From Hymenobacter psoromatis (GTDB lineage: Bacteria > Bacteroidota > Bacteroidia > Cytophagales > Hymenobacteraceae): 64,000 nt of DNA. A program made the position numbers and the translations under genes. The DNA lies in NCBI GenBank assembly GCA_001596155.1, contig CP014771.1:4402001-4466000 (forward strand), read 5' to 3'. A model generated the notes under the pieces. That model saw only the letters and a list, made by a program, of their open reading frames with translations, had not been told where the DNA came from and did not search any database. This document shows positions 7,983 through 16,900 of this stretch, one piece after another; within the stretch, counting starts at the first letter, position 1, and every line of letters starts with the position of its first letter.

Positions 7983-8432
7983 TTACCCCTGGCAAAACTG
8001 GCAGGTGCCGGACAGCAGAAAATCGCGGCGCTGGGCCTGGAAGCCGCCGGGCAATTGCACGGCCGGAATGGCGACCTGGCTTAGGCAGTAGGTGTGGCTG
8101 CACACGCCGCACTTGAAATGCACGTGGTTGTCGAAGTGAGCCTCGGCCGAGCACTCGATGGAGCAGGCGGCGTAGCGCAGCACGTCGGTGTCGTCGATGA
8201 CGCGGTGGATGAGGCCCTGCTGCTCGAAGCTCTTGAGCGTGCGGTAGAGGGTAATGCGGTCAGTATCGGTGCCGATTTCCTGCTCAATCTCGGCCCCGGT
8301 GAGGGCGTAGCCTTTGCCGGAGACAGCTTTGAGCACGGCGCGGCGCACGGGCGTTTGGCGCAGGCCGTGGCGCAGCAGCGTTTGGGTGAGGCGGTCGGGA
8401 GGGGTCGGGAGGGTGGTAGAAGACGACGACAT
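7983..8432 (-). CDS. Fur family metal-responsive repressor
   Basis: 149 residues. Residues about 15-85 are the winged helix (RQTPVRRAVLKAVSG, RITLYRTLKSFEQQGLIHRV), and the rest is the metal-binding dimerisation domain with HFDNHVHFKCGVCSHTYCL and a second cysteine pair, SGTCQFC, at the end. These CxxC pairs form the structural zinc site of the family. It should act as a dimeric DNA-binding repressor responding to iron, zinc or peroxide; which of Fur, Zur or PerR cannot be settled. Its promoter box TAAGTTTG ends 4 bases before the ATG, suggesting a leaderless mRNA. It is divergent from the GT39 gene. Confidence 0.9.
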   Translation of the reverse strand: MSSSSTTLPTPPDRLTQTLLRHGLRQTPVRRAVLKAVSGKGYALTGAEIEQEIGTDTDRITLYRTLKSFEQQGLIHRVIDDTDVLRYAACSIECSAEAHFDNHVHFKCGVCSHTYCLSQVAIPAVQLPGGFQAQRRDFLLSGTCQFCQG

Positions 8433-8436
8433 GGGC

Positions 8437-8444
8437 CAAACTTA
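8437..8444 (-). promoter_or_regulatory. -7 box (TAAGTTTG) of the fur-like gene
   Basis: Matches the Bacteroidota consensus TAnnTTTG. Only 4 bases separate it from the ATG at 8432, so transcription would begin at or next to the start codon. Confidence 0.65.
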
Positions 8445-8491
8445 CGAAATGATGGGAAGCTGCCGGGCGGCGGGCGGCCTGCTTCGACGTG

Positions 8492-8499
8492 TACCTTTG
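8492..8499 (+). promoter_or_regulatory. -7 box (TACCTTTG) upstream of the GT39 gene
   Basis: Consensus TAnnTTTG in the fur-GT39 divergent region, 62 bases before the GTG start at 8562. Confidence 0.6.
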
Positions 8500-8561
8500 C
8501 GAGATAGCGGCCCGCGGCCAGATTCTCGCGGCCCGCTACTTCCGAACAACTAACCAAACTT

Positions 8562-10208
8562 GTGGTAGAATCGTTAGCCCGCCGGGTAATTACTGCCCTC
8601 AGTCAGCGTCCGTGGTGGGTGGCGGCGCTCACGCTGGTGCTGGCGCTGCCGGCGCTGCTGCTGCACCTGGGCTGGCAGCCGCTGCTGGTCGATGAGCCCA
8701 TTCGGGCGCTGGTAGCGCTGGAAATGCACTACTCGGGTCACTTTTTTTCGCCCACGCTCCAGGGCTTTCCCTACTATAATAAGCCGCCGCTGTTCAACTG
8801 GCTGCTGGTGGCGCTGTTTCGGCTCACGGGGCGGCAGGATGAGTTTATTCTGCGCCTACCCACCATCGCGGCGCTGTTGTTCTACACCACGGCTCTGTGG
8901 CGGGTGCTGCGCCCGCAATTGGGTAGCCGCCTGGCGTTTACGGTGGCGCTGGCCTTTGCCACCACCGGGCGGGTGCTGTTCTACGATTCCTTTCTGGGGC
9001 TGATTGACCTTTGGCACGCGGCTTTCACGTGGCTGGCCTTCATGGCCGTGTGGTACCTGGGCCAGCGCGGGCAGTGGACGCGGCTGTTTGTGCTCACCTA
9101 CGCGCTCACGGCAGTGGGCTTTTTGCTGAAAGGGCTGCCGTCGGTGGTGTTTCAGGGCATTGCGCTGCTCGTGTACTGCCTCGATACCCGGCAGTGGCGG
9201 CGCTTATTTAGTTGGCAGCACGTGCTGGGGGTAGGGGTGATGCTGGCCATTCTGGGAACGTACTTCCTGCTTTACAGCCGCCACAACTCGCTCGAAGTAG
9301 CTCTCGAAACGCTGTGGTCGCAGTCGAGTCAGCGCACGGTGGCGGCCCAGCCCCTGGCCGATTCTGTCCGGTACATGCTGCTGTTTCCCTTCGATTTTAT
9401 CAAGCACTTCCTGCCCTGGACGCTGCTGGTGGCCTGCCTGCTGGTGCCGGGCGCGCGCCGCTGGATAATGGCGCAGCCCTTTTTGCGCTACAACGCGCTG
9501 CTGTTTCTGGCCATTTTGCCGGTCTATTGGCTGTCGCCGGCCACCATTCCGCGCTACCTGTTTATGCTGGTGCCGCTGGGCCTCACGGTCGTTATTCCGC
9601 TCTACAAGCACCAGCGCGCGGCCGGTGCCCGCGTGGTGGGCTGGCTCGATGCCGCACTGCTGGCGCTGCTGCTCGTGAGCACGGCCGCGCTGCTGGGGCC
9701 GCTCGCGTTGCGGACCGCCGAGGGGGTAGGGCTGGTTTCGGCGGCGCAGGTGACGTTTTTGCGCGGCGTGCCGGCCTCGTGGCCGCTCAGCCTGGGGCTG
9801 TTTGCGGTGCTGGCGCTGGGCACGTATTTATTCTGGAAATTAGTGGATTATCGCCTGCTGGTGCTGGGCTACTACCTGCTGGTGCTGCGGCTGGCGTTCG
9901 ACGTGTTCATCTTCCCGGCCCGGATGGCGACCTCGGCCGAAGTGCCCTACCGCACCGCCGCCGAGCGCATTGGCCGCGAAACCAGGGGTAGGCCGCTGCT
10001 GCTGCTGCCCGGCACCCCGCTCGACAATGTGGAGGCCTTCTACATTGCCCGCGGCCGCGGCCAAACCCTGCGCACCGCCACCCACCCGCCCCACCCCGAC
10101 ACGCTATATCTGGGCGACGAGTACTGGCTCAGCGCCCTGCGCTACCGCACCCTCGACACGATGCGGGTGGACCGCAACATCCACTTCCGGCTGGTGCAGG
10201 TTTTATAG
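8562..10208 (+). CDS. GT39/PMT-type membrane glycosyltransferase
   Basis: 548 residues starting at GTG 8562 (no better ATG in frame). About ten to twelve hydrophobic helices. The first periplasmic loop has the family's acidic motif VDEPIRALVALEM near residue 45, followed by YYNKPPLFNWLLVALFRLTG, as in ArnT-like and PMT_2 proteins that move sugars from polyprenyl phosphate donors to a lipid or protein at the outer face of the inner membrane. The C-terminal 100 residues form a soluble domain. The donor and acceptor are unknown. The neighbouring flippase-like gene (10356) is in the same direction, separated by a repeat, so a shared role in envelope glycolipids is plausible but is inference. Confidence 0.9.
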   Translation: MVESLARRVITALSQRPWWVAALTLVLALPALLLHLGWQPLLVDEPIRALVALEMHYSGHFFSPTLQGFPYYNKPPLFNWLLVALFRLTGRQDEFILRLPTIAALLFYTTALWRVLRPQLGSRLAFTVALAFATTGRVLFYDSFLGLIDLWHAAFTWLAFMAVWYLGQRGQWTRLFVLTYALTAVGFLLKGLPSVVFQGIALLVYCLDTRQWRRLFSWQHVLGVGVMLAILGTYFLLYSRHNSLEVALETLWSQSSQRTVAAQPLADSVRYMLLFPFDFIKHFLPWTLLVACLLVPGARRWIMAQPFLRYNALLFLAILPVYWLSPATIPRYLFMLVPLGLTVVIPLYKHQRAAGARVVGWLDAALLALLLVSTAALLGPLALRTAEGVGLVSAAQVTFLRGVPASWPLSLGLFAVLALGTYLFWKLVDYRLLVLGYYLLVLRLAFDVFIFPARMATSAEVPYRTAAERIGRETRGRPLLLLPGTPLDNVEAFYIARGRGQTLRTATHPPHPDTLYLGDEYWLSALRYRTLDTMRVDRNIHFRLVQVL

Positions 10209-10223
10209 GGCTTACGCAAATCA

Positions 10224-10328
10224 TTTGTCATTGCGAGCGAAGCGCGGCAATCGCACCAGAACGATGGATGAACGACTGGCGTGGATGTCGTTCGGGTGCG
10301 ATTGCTTCGCGTTGCTCGCAATGACAAA
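10224..10328. repeat. REPIN-like inverted pair, family B copy 1
   Basis: Arms beginning TTTGTCATTGCGAGC and ending GCTCGCAATGACAAA. Each arm has a nested hairpin ATTGC...GCAAT. The loops of the two arms differ (GAGCGAAGCGCG against GAGCAACGCGAA), so this copy is drifting. Confidence 0.85.
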
Positions 10329-10355
10329 TAATTCTAAATTTTAAATTAAACCCCC

Positions 10356-11240
10356 ATGCCTACCCCCCCCTGGCGGCGCTACGCGGCCCTGCTGCTCAAG
10401 CTGGCCTTCATGGCCGGGGCGCTGTGGCTGGTGGCGCGCCACCTGGATTTGCCCGCGCTGGGCCGCACCCTGCGGCAGGCGCGGCCGGGCTGGCTGGCGC
10501 TGGCGGCGGGACTGTTCACGCTTTCGAAACTGATTTCGTCGGTGCGGCTGAACACGTTTTTTCGCACCGTCGATATTCAGCTCACCGAGCGCTACAACCT
10601 GCGCCTGTACTGGCTGGGTATGTTCTACAACCTGTTTTTGCCCGGCGGCATTGGCGGCGACGGCTACAAGGTGTACCTGCTGGGCCGCGAGTTTCCAGGG
10701 CGGCGGGGGCTCATCTTTCGGGCGTTGCTGCTGGATAGGCTCAGTGGGATGGTGGCGCTGTTGGTGCTGCTGCTGATACTGCTGGCCGCCGTGCCGCCCG
10801 CCGAGCTGCGCCCGGCCGGCGCGCTGGCCCTACCCCCCTGGTGGCGGGCGGTGCCGCTGGCGCTGGTGCCGCTGGGCCTGGGCCTGAGCTACGCGCTGGG
10901 CCGGCAGCTGTTTAGCGAGTTTCGGCGGGCGTTTGGGCGCACCTCCTGGGAGGCGCTGGGCGTGCAGGGCGCGCAGGTACTGTGCGCCTGGGCGCTGCTG
11001 GCGGCCCTGGGCGCGGCCGGCGGGCCGGTGCTGCCCTACCTGTTGGTATTTCTGGCGTCCAGCATCGCGGCGGTGCTGCCGCTCACGGTGGGCGGCCTGG
11101 GCGCCCGCGAGCTGACGTTTCTGTATGGCGCGAAGTTGTTCGCGCTGAGTACGCCGGTAGCGGTGAGCGTGAGCGTATTATTCTACGTTATCACGGCACT
11201 GGTATCGCTGGTGGGCGCGGCGGTGAAGGCGGAGCGGTAG
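10356..11240 (+). CDS. Lysylphosphatidylglycerol synthase TM-like / UPF0104 membrane protein
   Basis: 294 residues, seven to eight transmembrane helices. Diagnostic stretches are YWLGMFYNLFLPGGIGGDGYK (residues about 85-105) and the C-terminal LPLTVGGLGARELTFLY, both typical of the LPG_synthase_TM family (COG0392). Members of the family without the soluble aminoacyltransferase domain, as here, are suspected lipid flippases or partners of glycosyltransferases. It follows the GT39 gene in the same direction with a REPIN-like element between, and I expect loose co-expression. No catalytic residue is visible. Confidence 0.85.
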   Translation: MPTPPWRRYAALLLKLAFMAGALWLVARHLDLPALGRTLRQARPGWLALAAGLFTLSKLISSVRLNTFFRTVDIQLTERYNLRLYWLGMFYNLFLPGGIGGDGYKVYLLGREFPGRRGLIFRALLLDRLSGMVALLVLLLILLAAVPPAELRPAGALALPPWWRAVPLALVPLGLGLSYALGRQLFSEFRRAFGRTSWEALGVQGAQVLCAWALLAALGAAGGPVLPYLLVFLASSIAAVLPLTVGGLGARELTFLYGAKLFALSTPVAVSVSVLFYVITALVSLVGAAVKAER

Positions 11241-11333
11241 CGCGACAACGCGGCCGTTGCGGCAGGTGGGGGGCAGCCTGGCTGCTTGTTTCGATGGGCT
11301 GACCCCTGCCTGTTGACATGTAAGGCCGCGTGG

Positions 11334-12647
11334 CTACGGCAAAGCCTTTTGTGCCACGTAGTTGCCCAACTGCGTGCCCAGCACCTGACCTTTCAGTGAG
11401 GAATCGCGGAAGTGGTAGCCGGCATACACCCGCGACAGGGCGTTCTCGTCGCTGGCCTGGCTGAAGCTGGTGTAGCTGCGGGTTTTACCGGCGTTGTTGG
11501 TGATGGAGAACGAGGCGGCATCGGCACCAAAAAAGCCTTTGAGCACGGTGGCGGCGGCGGCCCCGGCCGCAGCGTGGGCCGAGGGGTAGTCGGCATCGGG
11601 CGGGTTGGGGAAGGCGAAGGGCAGCCAGGCCGCATCGGGCGCGGTGTCGGGGTTGCCATCGGTGGCCGCCTGGCGAATGGCCGTGACGGGCCGCCAGTGC
11701 ATATAGAAAGACTTGGCGTCGCCCACGGCCACGTAGGTATCGGCCAGAGACATTTGCAGCAGGGCCAGCAGGCGCACGGTGGCGTAGGTATCGGCGTTTT
11801 GGGCGGTCAGCATGGCGCGGGCAACGCGGTTCCACTGCAAGCCCGAGTTATCGAGCCAAAACAGCGCGCTGGCCGACTGGTCGGCCGTGCGCACGGTGCT
11901 GGTAGCCCCGCCAATGCTTTTTACCTCGTTAAAATTGGTCGTGTAGTCGGCCGAGGTCAGCACCGGGGGCGGCCCTGGGCGGAACTGATTCGCCGCAGCC
12001 AGCACAAAAGGCTTCACGCTTTTCCAGCCGTCCAGGGCGTAGTAGCCATTGAAGGGCGGCCCGTCGAAGGGCGGCGTGTACTGGTAGCTGCCGGGGGTAG
12101 GGTTGATAGTAATCGGTATCTGGGCGTTGTCGGACCCGTCGTTCGCCCGCTTCGCCAGAATGGCCTTGGCCGCCGCCTGGCCCAGGGCCACACCTTTGGT
12201 TTTGGCATCGCTGGTGCCGATTTTGCCCAGCATCGCTTGGTAGAGCGAGTCGGCGTAGGCCTGCTCGGTGGGTAGCACCGCCATCAGCGCATCGTGGGCG
12301 GCGGCGCACACGGCCGCATCGGGCGAAGCATCGGGTACTAGCGGGCCGTGCAGGGCGTAGGGCGTGTTTTTCTGCTGAATATTATTCAGCGCATCATACA
12401 TGGCCAAGCTCACGATGGCGTAGGCCCGCGCCTCCACGTGGGGCAACACGAAGAACCCAGTGGTAGGGTTGGTCATGCGCGTGACGGCCACGGTACTGGC
12501 CTGGTTCCAGGCCAGTACCGTGGCGCGCCCCGCCGTGGGGTCGGCCGCCTCGACGGTAGTTTTCTGGCACGAAGCGGCCAGCAGCACGCACCCAAGCAGC
12601 ACGGCCCCGCGCTGCGCAAGCAGCCGGAAGAAGTAAGTTGTTTTCAT
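11334..12647 (-). CDS. Vanadium haloperoxidase/PAP2-superfamily lipoprotein
   Basis: 437 residues. Signal peptide with lipobox LLAASC near residue 27, so probably a lipoprotein. The PAP2/haloperoxidase core is in the C-terminal half: KSFYMHWRPVTAIR (K...RP), YPSAHAAAGAA (PSGH-like, with A for G) and SRVYAGYHFRDS (SRxxxGxHxxxD). These three motifs bind vanadate or phosphate. Enzymes of this branch act either as haloperoxidases or as acid phosphatases; sequence alone does not say which. It is a single gene between the flippase-like gene (convergent) and a pseudogene. Confidence 0.85.
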   Translation of the reverse strand: MKTTYFFRLLAQRGAVLLGCVLLAASCQKTTVEAADPTAGRATVLAWNQASTVAVTRMTNPTTGFFVLPHVEARAYAIVSLAMYDALNNIQQKNTPYALHGPLVPDASPDAAVCAAAHDALMAVLPTEQAYADSLYQAMLGKIGTSDAKTKGVALGQAAAKAILAKRANDGSDNAQIPITINPTPGSYQYTPPFDGPPFNGYYALDGWKSVKPFVLAAANQFRPGPPPVLTSADYTTNFNEVKSIGGATSTVRTADQSASALFWLDNSGLQWNRVARAMLTAQNADTYATVRLLALLQMSLADTYVAVGDAKSFYMHWRPVTAIRQAATDGNPDTAPDAAWLPFAFPNPPDADYPSAHAAAGAAAATVLKGFFGADAASFSITNNAGKTRSYTSFSQASDENALSRVYAGYHFRDSSLKGQVLGTQLGNYVAQKALP

Positions 12648-12810
12648 GAGGTAAGAGATTGAAATGTAATAATCTATGCAAAATGCTCACATTGAAAAAA
12701 GGCCCGCTTGCTCGCCCGCACGTTGCCTTCACCGGTCAAGCGAACCCTTTTTCAGCACGCTAAAAAGTCTGTCTCTATAGCTTAAGTAGGGTAGGGTAGC
12801 AAATCGCCTT

Positions 12811-13191
12811 TCAGCGCCCGGCGTATAGCCGCGTCTCGTGGCGGTCTTGGCCAAGCTGCTGCGTGAGCCAGGCCGTAGCCTGAGTGGCGTGCGCGGGGTC
12901 GTGCAACGCCAGCTGCAAAGCCTGGGAGAGCTGCCGGCCGGTGCGCTGGCGGCAGCGGCGCGAGCCCTTGCCCAGGTCGAGGCAGAGCCGCGGCAGCCGC
13001 TCTTCGTACACGAGCTGGTCCTGGCCATTGTAGAAACGCACGATAGTATAGTCGTGGGTCTTGCGGTTGATTTCGGTGTTCCAATAGCCCGGCAGGTCGG
13101 TGCTGGCTACGGCCTGCGCCTGCGCACTATGGGCGGCCAGGAAAAACAGTGACTAACAGGCCAGGCGCAAAAAAAAGCGGCACGTTTTCAT
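12811..13191 (-). pseudogene. Small secreted protein gene with stop codon in the signal peptide
   Basis: From ATG at 13191 the frame reads MKTCRFFLRLAC-stop-SLFFLAAHSAQAQA and then runs open for about 113 more codons to TGA at 12811. The stop is TAG at 13153-13155, inside the hydrophobic core of a clear Sec signal peptide. The body (TDLPGYWNTEINRKTHD, VRFYNGQDQLVYEERL, LCLDLGKGSRRCRQRTG) looks like a normal small secreted Bacteroidota protein. Without the signal peptide the rest, from an internal ATG near 13041, would stay in the cytoplasm. Either the gene was lost recently or this is a base-call error. Confidence 0.75.
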
Positions 13192-13577
13192 AGGACAGAA
13201 AGAGAGAGACAGGAGAAAAAAGGAAGCTAGTCGGCAGCGGGCGCGGCAGGCGGGGGGCGGGTTTTCATGGCTTAGTGAGGGGTTGAAGTAGCGGGCGTTT
13301 TAACTAATGCAAAGCAAGTGGGTGCCGCGCCGGCCGGCATTTGCGGGGGTTGCAAATGCGAGTGCGGTCGTGACGCGGGCATTTGCGGAGGTTGCAAATG
13401 CGTTTGCCGACGTGTCAAGTGCGGTATTTGCGGGCTGAGTAGGGGGGTAGGGCGGAAATAAACGGTACCTTCGGCTAGCCTATTTGCTTAGCCAGCAGCT
13501 CTATGGCGGGCTATGGGTGCCAGCTGGGTCGTATCTTCAGGAGTGCCTCACGGCCAGGCATATCCACGCACTTTCCT
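13192..13577. promoter_or_regulatory. Upstream region of the hybrid kinase with repeated palindromes
   Basis: 386 bp without a gene. It contains two copies of the palindrome GCATTTGC-N7-GCAAATGC, at 13337-13359 and 13379-13401, exactly 42 bp apart start to start, and a third half site, GTATTTGC, at 13434-13441. The 42 bp step is four helical turns, so bound dimers would lie on one face. This is a good candidate operator for the AraC-type regulator encoded just downstream, or for another regulator of it. Confidence 0.5.
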
Positions 13578-16500
13578 ATGAAAACCTCCGGCTTACTCTG
13601 CCTGCTCATGGGGTGCTGCCTGCTACTGGCTGGCCCGGCGGCTGGTGCCGCCGGAGGTAGCCGCCCGGCGCTCGTGTCGGTCTCGCCCGATAGTGCCCTG
13701 CTGCACCTCACGGCCGCCCAGGTAAGCTCCGCCGCCACGCAGCGCCTCGACGCCCGCGTGCGCTGGCGCTACCACCCCGGCTGGCCACCCGGCTGGGCCA
13801 GCCCCGCTACCCCCGACCAAAGCTGGCTGCTGGCCGACCCCAACTTTCTGGTGGGCCAGGAGCCGCCCGGCTGGCGCGGCACGGGCTGCTTCCGCCTGCG
13901 CTTCACCCTTGACTCGACTTTGCTGGGCCAGGTGCTGGGCCTGGCCATCATGCAGCAAGGAGCTTCGGAAATTTACCTCGATGGGCAGCTGCTGGGCCGC
14001 TATGGTACCGTGGGCACCTCGGCCCAGACGACGTGGGGCTTTAGTCCGCGCTACCGCACCCTGCCCTTTATGCTGCGCACGGCCGGCCCGCACCTGCTGG
14101 CCGTGCGCTACGCCCGGTTTGGGGCGTGGCCGCTGCCCTACGGCGGCTTTAGGGTGAGTGTGGGCCCGGCTAGCCGCCTACTAGCCGACCAGGTACTGCT
14201 AATGCGCGCGTACTCGCTGCATTTAATAGTCGTCACCGGTACGGGGCTGTTGGCGCTGCTGCACTTCTTCCTATTCCTGTTTTACCGGCCGCTGCGAGTT
14301 AACCTCTATTTTAGCCTCTACGCGAGCGTGCTCATGGGCACTGCCCTGGTCGTGTACTTCCGCGGCACGGAGATGAACGTGCAGCTGCTGTGGGGGCTTC
14401 AGCTGGGCTTCGAGGTGGCGCAGTCCGTCAATACGGTGCTGCTGCTGGCCTTCCTGTACTCGGTGTGCGAGGGCCGCTTGCCCTGGCGCTGGCTGGGCCT
14501 ATTGGGGCTGCTGCGGCTGGTGCAAGCGGCCTTGTGGCTGGCGCACCCCACGGGCCAGGCCGATGAGTGGCCCCGGCACCCGCTGCTACTGCTGGCCTTT
14601 CTGCTACCCTGGCTCAACATGCTGTGGGTGCTGAGCCGCGCCCTGCGGCGGCGGCAGCCCGGCATTGGGCTGGTGGCGCTGGGCGTGCTGGCCACCATTC
14701 TGGTGCAGGTGTTTGCTTCCTACGATGTCTTTCACGTGTGGCATGCTGCGTACTGGCTGGGTCAGATGCTCGTCATTCAGCTGGGCTTCCTGCTGCTGCC
14801 CATCTGCATGTCGGTGTACCTGGCCCGCGACTTTGCTACCACCCGCCGCCACCTGGAGGTGCAGCTGCGGCAGGTGGAGCAGCTTTCGGCCCAAACTTTG
14901 GCCCAGGAAACCGAGCGGCGCCAGCTCATCAGCGCCCAAAACGAGCGCCTGGAAGCTACCGTGCACGCCCGCACTGAGGAAATCAGCCACCAAAACCTCG
15001 TGCTGGCCACCCAGCGCGACGAGCTGGCCGCCCAGCGCGACGAGCTGGCCGCCCAGCGCGACGAGCTGGCCGCCCAGGCCGAGCGCCTGCGCACCCTGGA
15101 CCACGCCAAGACGCGCTTCTTCACCAACATCACCCACGAGTTTCGTACGCCGCTCACGCTCATGCTGGGGCCCGCCGCCCAAATTGCGGCCGACACCCAC
15201 GAGCCGGCCACCCGCCAGCAAGCCGCCCTGGTGCAGCGCAACGCCCAGCGCCTGCTGCACCTCATCAACCAGCTGCTCGACCTGAGCCGCCTCGAAGCCG
15301 GCCAGCAGCCGCTGCATCCCGCCCCCGGCGAGGTCGTGGGCTTCGTGCGCGGGTTGGTGGGCTCGTTTGAGTCGCTGGCCCAGCAGCGCGGCATTGGGTA
15401 CTCATTTGCCACCGACTGGCCTACCCTGCTCGTGGCGTTTGATGCTGACCAGCTGGAAAAAGTAGTACTCAATCTGCTCTCCAATGCCTTTAAGTTTACG
15501 CCCAGCGCGGGCGAGGTGGCCGTGCGCCTGCACTGGGCGGAGGCCGAAATGGACTCGCCGGCCCAGCTGGAGCTAACCGTGCGCGACACCGGCTGCGGCA
15601 TCGCGGCGGCCCAGCTGCCGCACGTCTTCGACCGCTTTTACCAGGCCGATGCCTCTGACACCCGCGAGCACGAAGGCTCCGGCATCGGCTTGGCTCTCAC
15701 CAAGGAACTGGTGGAGCTGCACGGTGGCACCATCGTGCTGCACAGCGAGCCGGGTAGGGGCACTACCGCCGTCGTGCGCCTGCCGCTGCCGCTCGCCCCC
15801 GATGCACCCCTACCCCCCCTGCCCCGCCCCGACGCGCCCGCGGCGGCGGCGGAACTGCTGCCTACCCCCCTCGCGGAGGCCGCCCCGCCCGAAGCGCCGC
15901 TGGTGCTGGTCATAGAGGATAATGCTGACATGCGGGCCTACCTGCGCACCGTGCTCGCGGCCGACTACCAGCTGCTGGAAGCCCCTAACGGCGAAGTCGG
16001 CCTGGCCCTGGCCCGCGAGCACCTGCCCGACTTGGTGCTGAGTGATGCTATGATGCCCCGCCTCGATGGCTACGGCGTGTGCCGCGCCCTCAAGCTCGAC
16101 GAGCGCACCAGCCACATTCCGCTAGTGCTGCTCACCGCCAAGGCCGACCTGCCCAGCCGCCTCCAAGGCCTCGATATCGGGGCCGATGCCTACCTCACCA
16201 AGCCATTTCGGCGAGAAGAATTGCTGGCCCAGCTGCGCAACCTCGTGCTGGGCCGCCAGCAGCTGCAAGCCGCCTACCGCCGCAGCCTGGCCGAGCCTAC
16301 CCCCCCGCGCCCGCCCACGATGGAGGAAGCCTTCCTGACGCGGGTGCGGCAGGCCGTGGAGGCCGCCCTCGATGATGAGACCCTGGGCGTAGAAACCCTG
16401 AGCCACGAGCTGGCCCTGAGCCGCACCCAGCTGCACCGCAAGCTCAAGGCCCTCACCGGCCAGGCCCCCGGCGACTTCATTCGGCTGGTGCGCCTCAACC

Positions 16501-16664
16501 GGGCCCACGCGCTGCTGGCCGGCGGCACGGCCACCGTGGCCGAGGCCGCCTACCAGGTGGGCTACGGCAACCCGGCCAATTTCTCCACCAGCTTCTCACG
16601 CCACTTCGGCTACGCCCCCAGCGAAACCCGCCGCCGGGTGGCTGTTATACTCATCACGAAGTGA
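13578..16664 (+). CDS. Hybrid sensor kinase / response regulator / AraC regulator with 7TM sensor
   Basis: 1028 residues from ATG 13578, which gives a signal peptide (MKTSGLLCLLMGCCLLLAG); an ATG 75 bp upstream adds a non-signal extension. Order: periplasmic sensing domain (about 30-200), seven helices of 7TMR-DISM type (about 205-410), coiled coil with three exact heptads QRDELAA (about 478-500), HisKA with H520 in THEFRTPLTLML, HATPase with NLLSNAFKF, DTGCGIA and GSGIGLAL, receiver with D823 in SDAMMP, and a C-terminal AraC helix-turn-helix (about 925-1025). It is a one-chain two-component system of the HTCS style that should sense an envelope or carbohydrate signal and switch genes directly. 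No partner regulator is nearby; palindromes upstream suggest autoregulation. Confidence 0.9.
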   Translation: MKTSGLLCLLMGCCLLLAGPAAGAAGGSRPALVSVSPDSALLHLTAAQVSSAATQRLDARVRWRYHPGWPPGWASPATPDQSWLLADPNFLVGQEPPGWRGTGCFRLRFTLDSTLLGQVLGLAIMQQGASEIYLDGQLLGRYGTVGTSAQTTWGFSPRYRTLPFMLRTAGPHLLAVRYARFGAWPLPYGGFRVSVGPASRLLADQVLLMRAYSLHLIVVTGTGLLALLHFFLFLFYRPLRVNLYFSLYASVLMGTALVVYFRGTEMNVQLLWGLQLGFEVAQSVNTVLLLAFLYSVCEGRLPWRWLGLLGLLRLVQAALWLAHPTGQADEWPRHPLLLLAFLLPWLNMLWVLSRALRRRQPGIGLVALGVLATILVQVFASYDVFHVWHAAYWLGQMLVIQLGFLLLPICMSVYLARDFATTRRHLEVQLRQVEQLSAQTLAQETERRQLISAQNERLEATVHARTEEISHQNLVLATQRDELAAQRDELAAQRDELAAQAERLRTLDHAKTRFFTNITHEFRTPLTLMLGPAAQIAADTHEPATRQQAALVQRNAQRLLHLINQLLDLSRLEAGQQPLHPAPGEVVGFVRGLVGSFESLAQQRGIGYSFATDWPTLLVAFDADQLEKVVLNLLSNAFKFTPSAGEVAVRLHWAEAEMDSPAQLELTVRDTGCGIAAAQLPHVFDRFYQADASDTREHEGSGIGLALTKELVELHGGTIVLHSEPGRGTTAVVRLPLPLAPDAPLPPLPRPDAPAAAAELLPTPLAEAAPPEAPLVLVIEDNADMRAYLRTVLAADYQLLEAPNGEVGLALAREHLPDLVLSDAMMPRLDGYGVCRALKLDERTSHIPLVLLTAKADLPSRLQGLDIGADAYLTKPFRREELLAQLRNLVLGRQQLQAAYRRSLAEPTPPRPPTMEEAFLTRVRQAVEAALDDETLGVETLSHELALSRTQLHRKLKALTGQAPGDFIRLVRLNRAHALLAGGTATVAEAAYQVGYGNPANFSTSFSRHFGYAPSETRRRVAVILITK

Positions 16665-16678
16665 ATTGCGAAAATCAG

Positions 16679-16769
16679 GCGAAAGTGGAGCGACACTAGT
16701 TTGTGTCTCGTAGTTGCTGACGCTTATTTTTCAACGACGAGACACAAACTAGTGTCGCTCCACTTTCGC
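16679..16769. repeat. Inverted pair, family E
   Basis: Arms of about 37 bp, 16679-16717 and 16732-16769, nearly perfect. Each arm has its own small hairpin GACAC-TAGTTT-GTGTC. It lies just after the hybrid kinase gene and may end its transcript. Confidence 0.85.
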
Positions 16770-16900
16770 AACCCACTTCGGGACGAGTGTAAGTAGCGCT
16801 TGCTCGGGAATTGTGGCAAGGAATAAGAAAATGGGCCGATTACTTTATGGCGAAGGCGGCAGTGTCGCTGGTCGGAGGGCGGCTGAAAGCAGCACATCAA

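Noticed and set aside
13153..13155. Recoding of TAG as an amino acid in the small secreted gene
   Set aside because: TAG is used as a normal stop by other genes here (for example mrdA), and no recoding element is seen.
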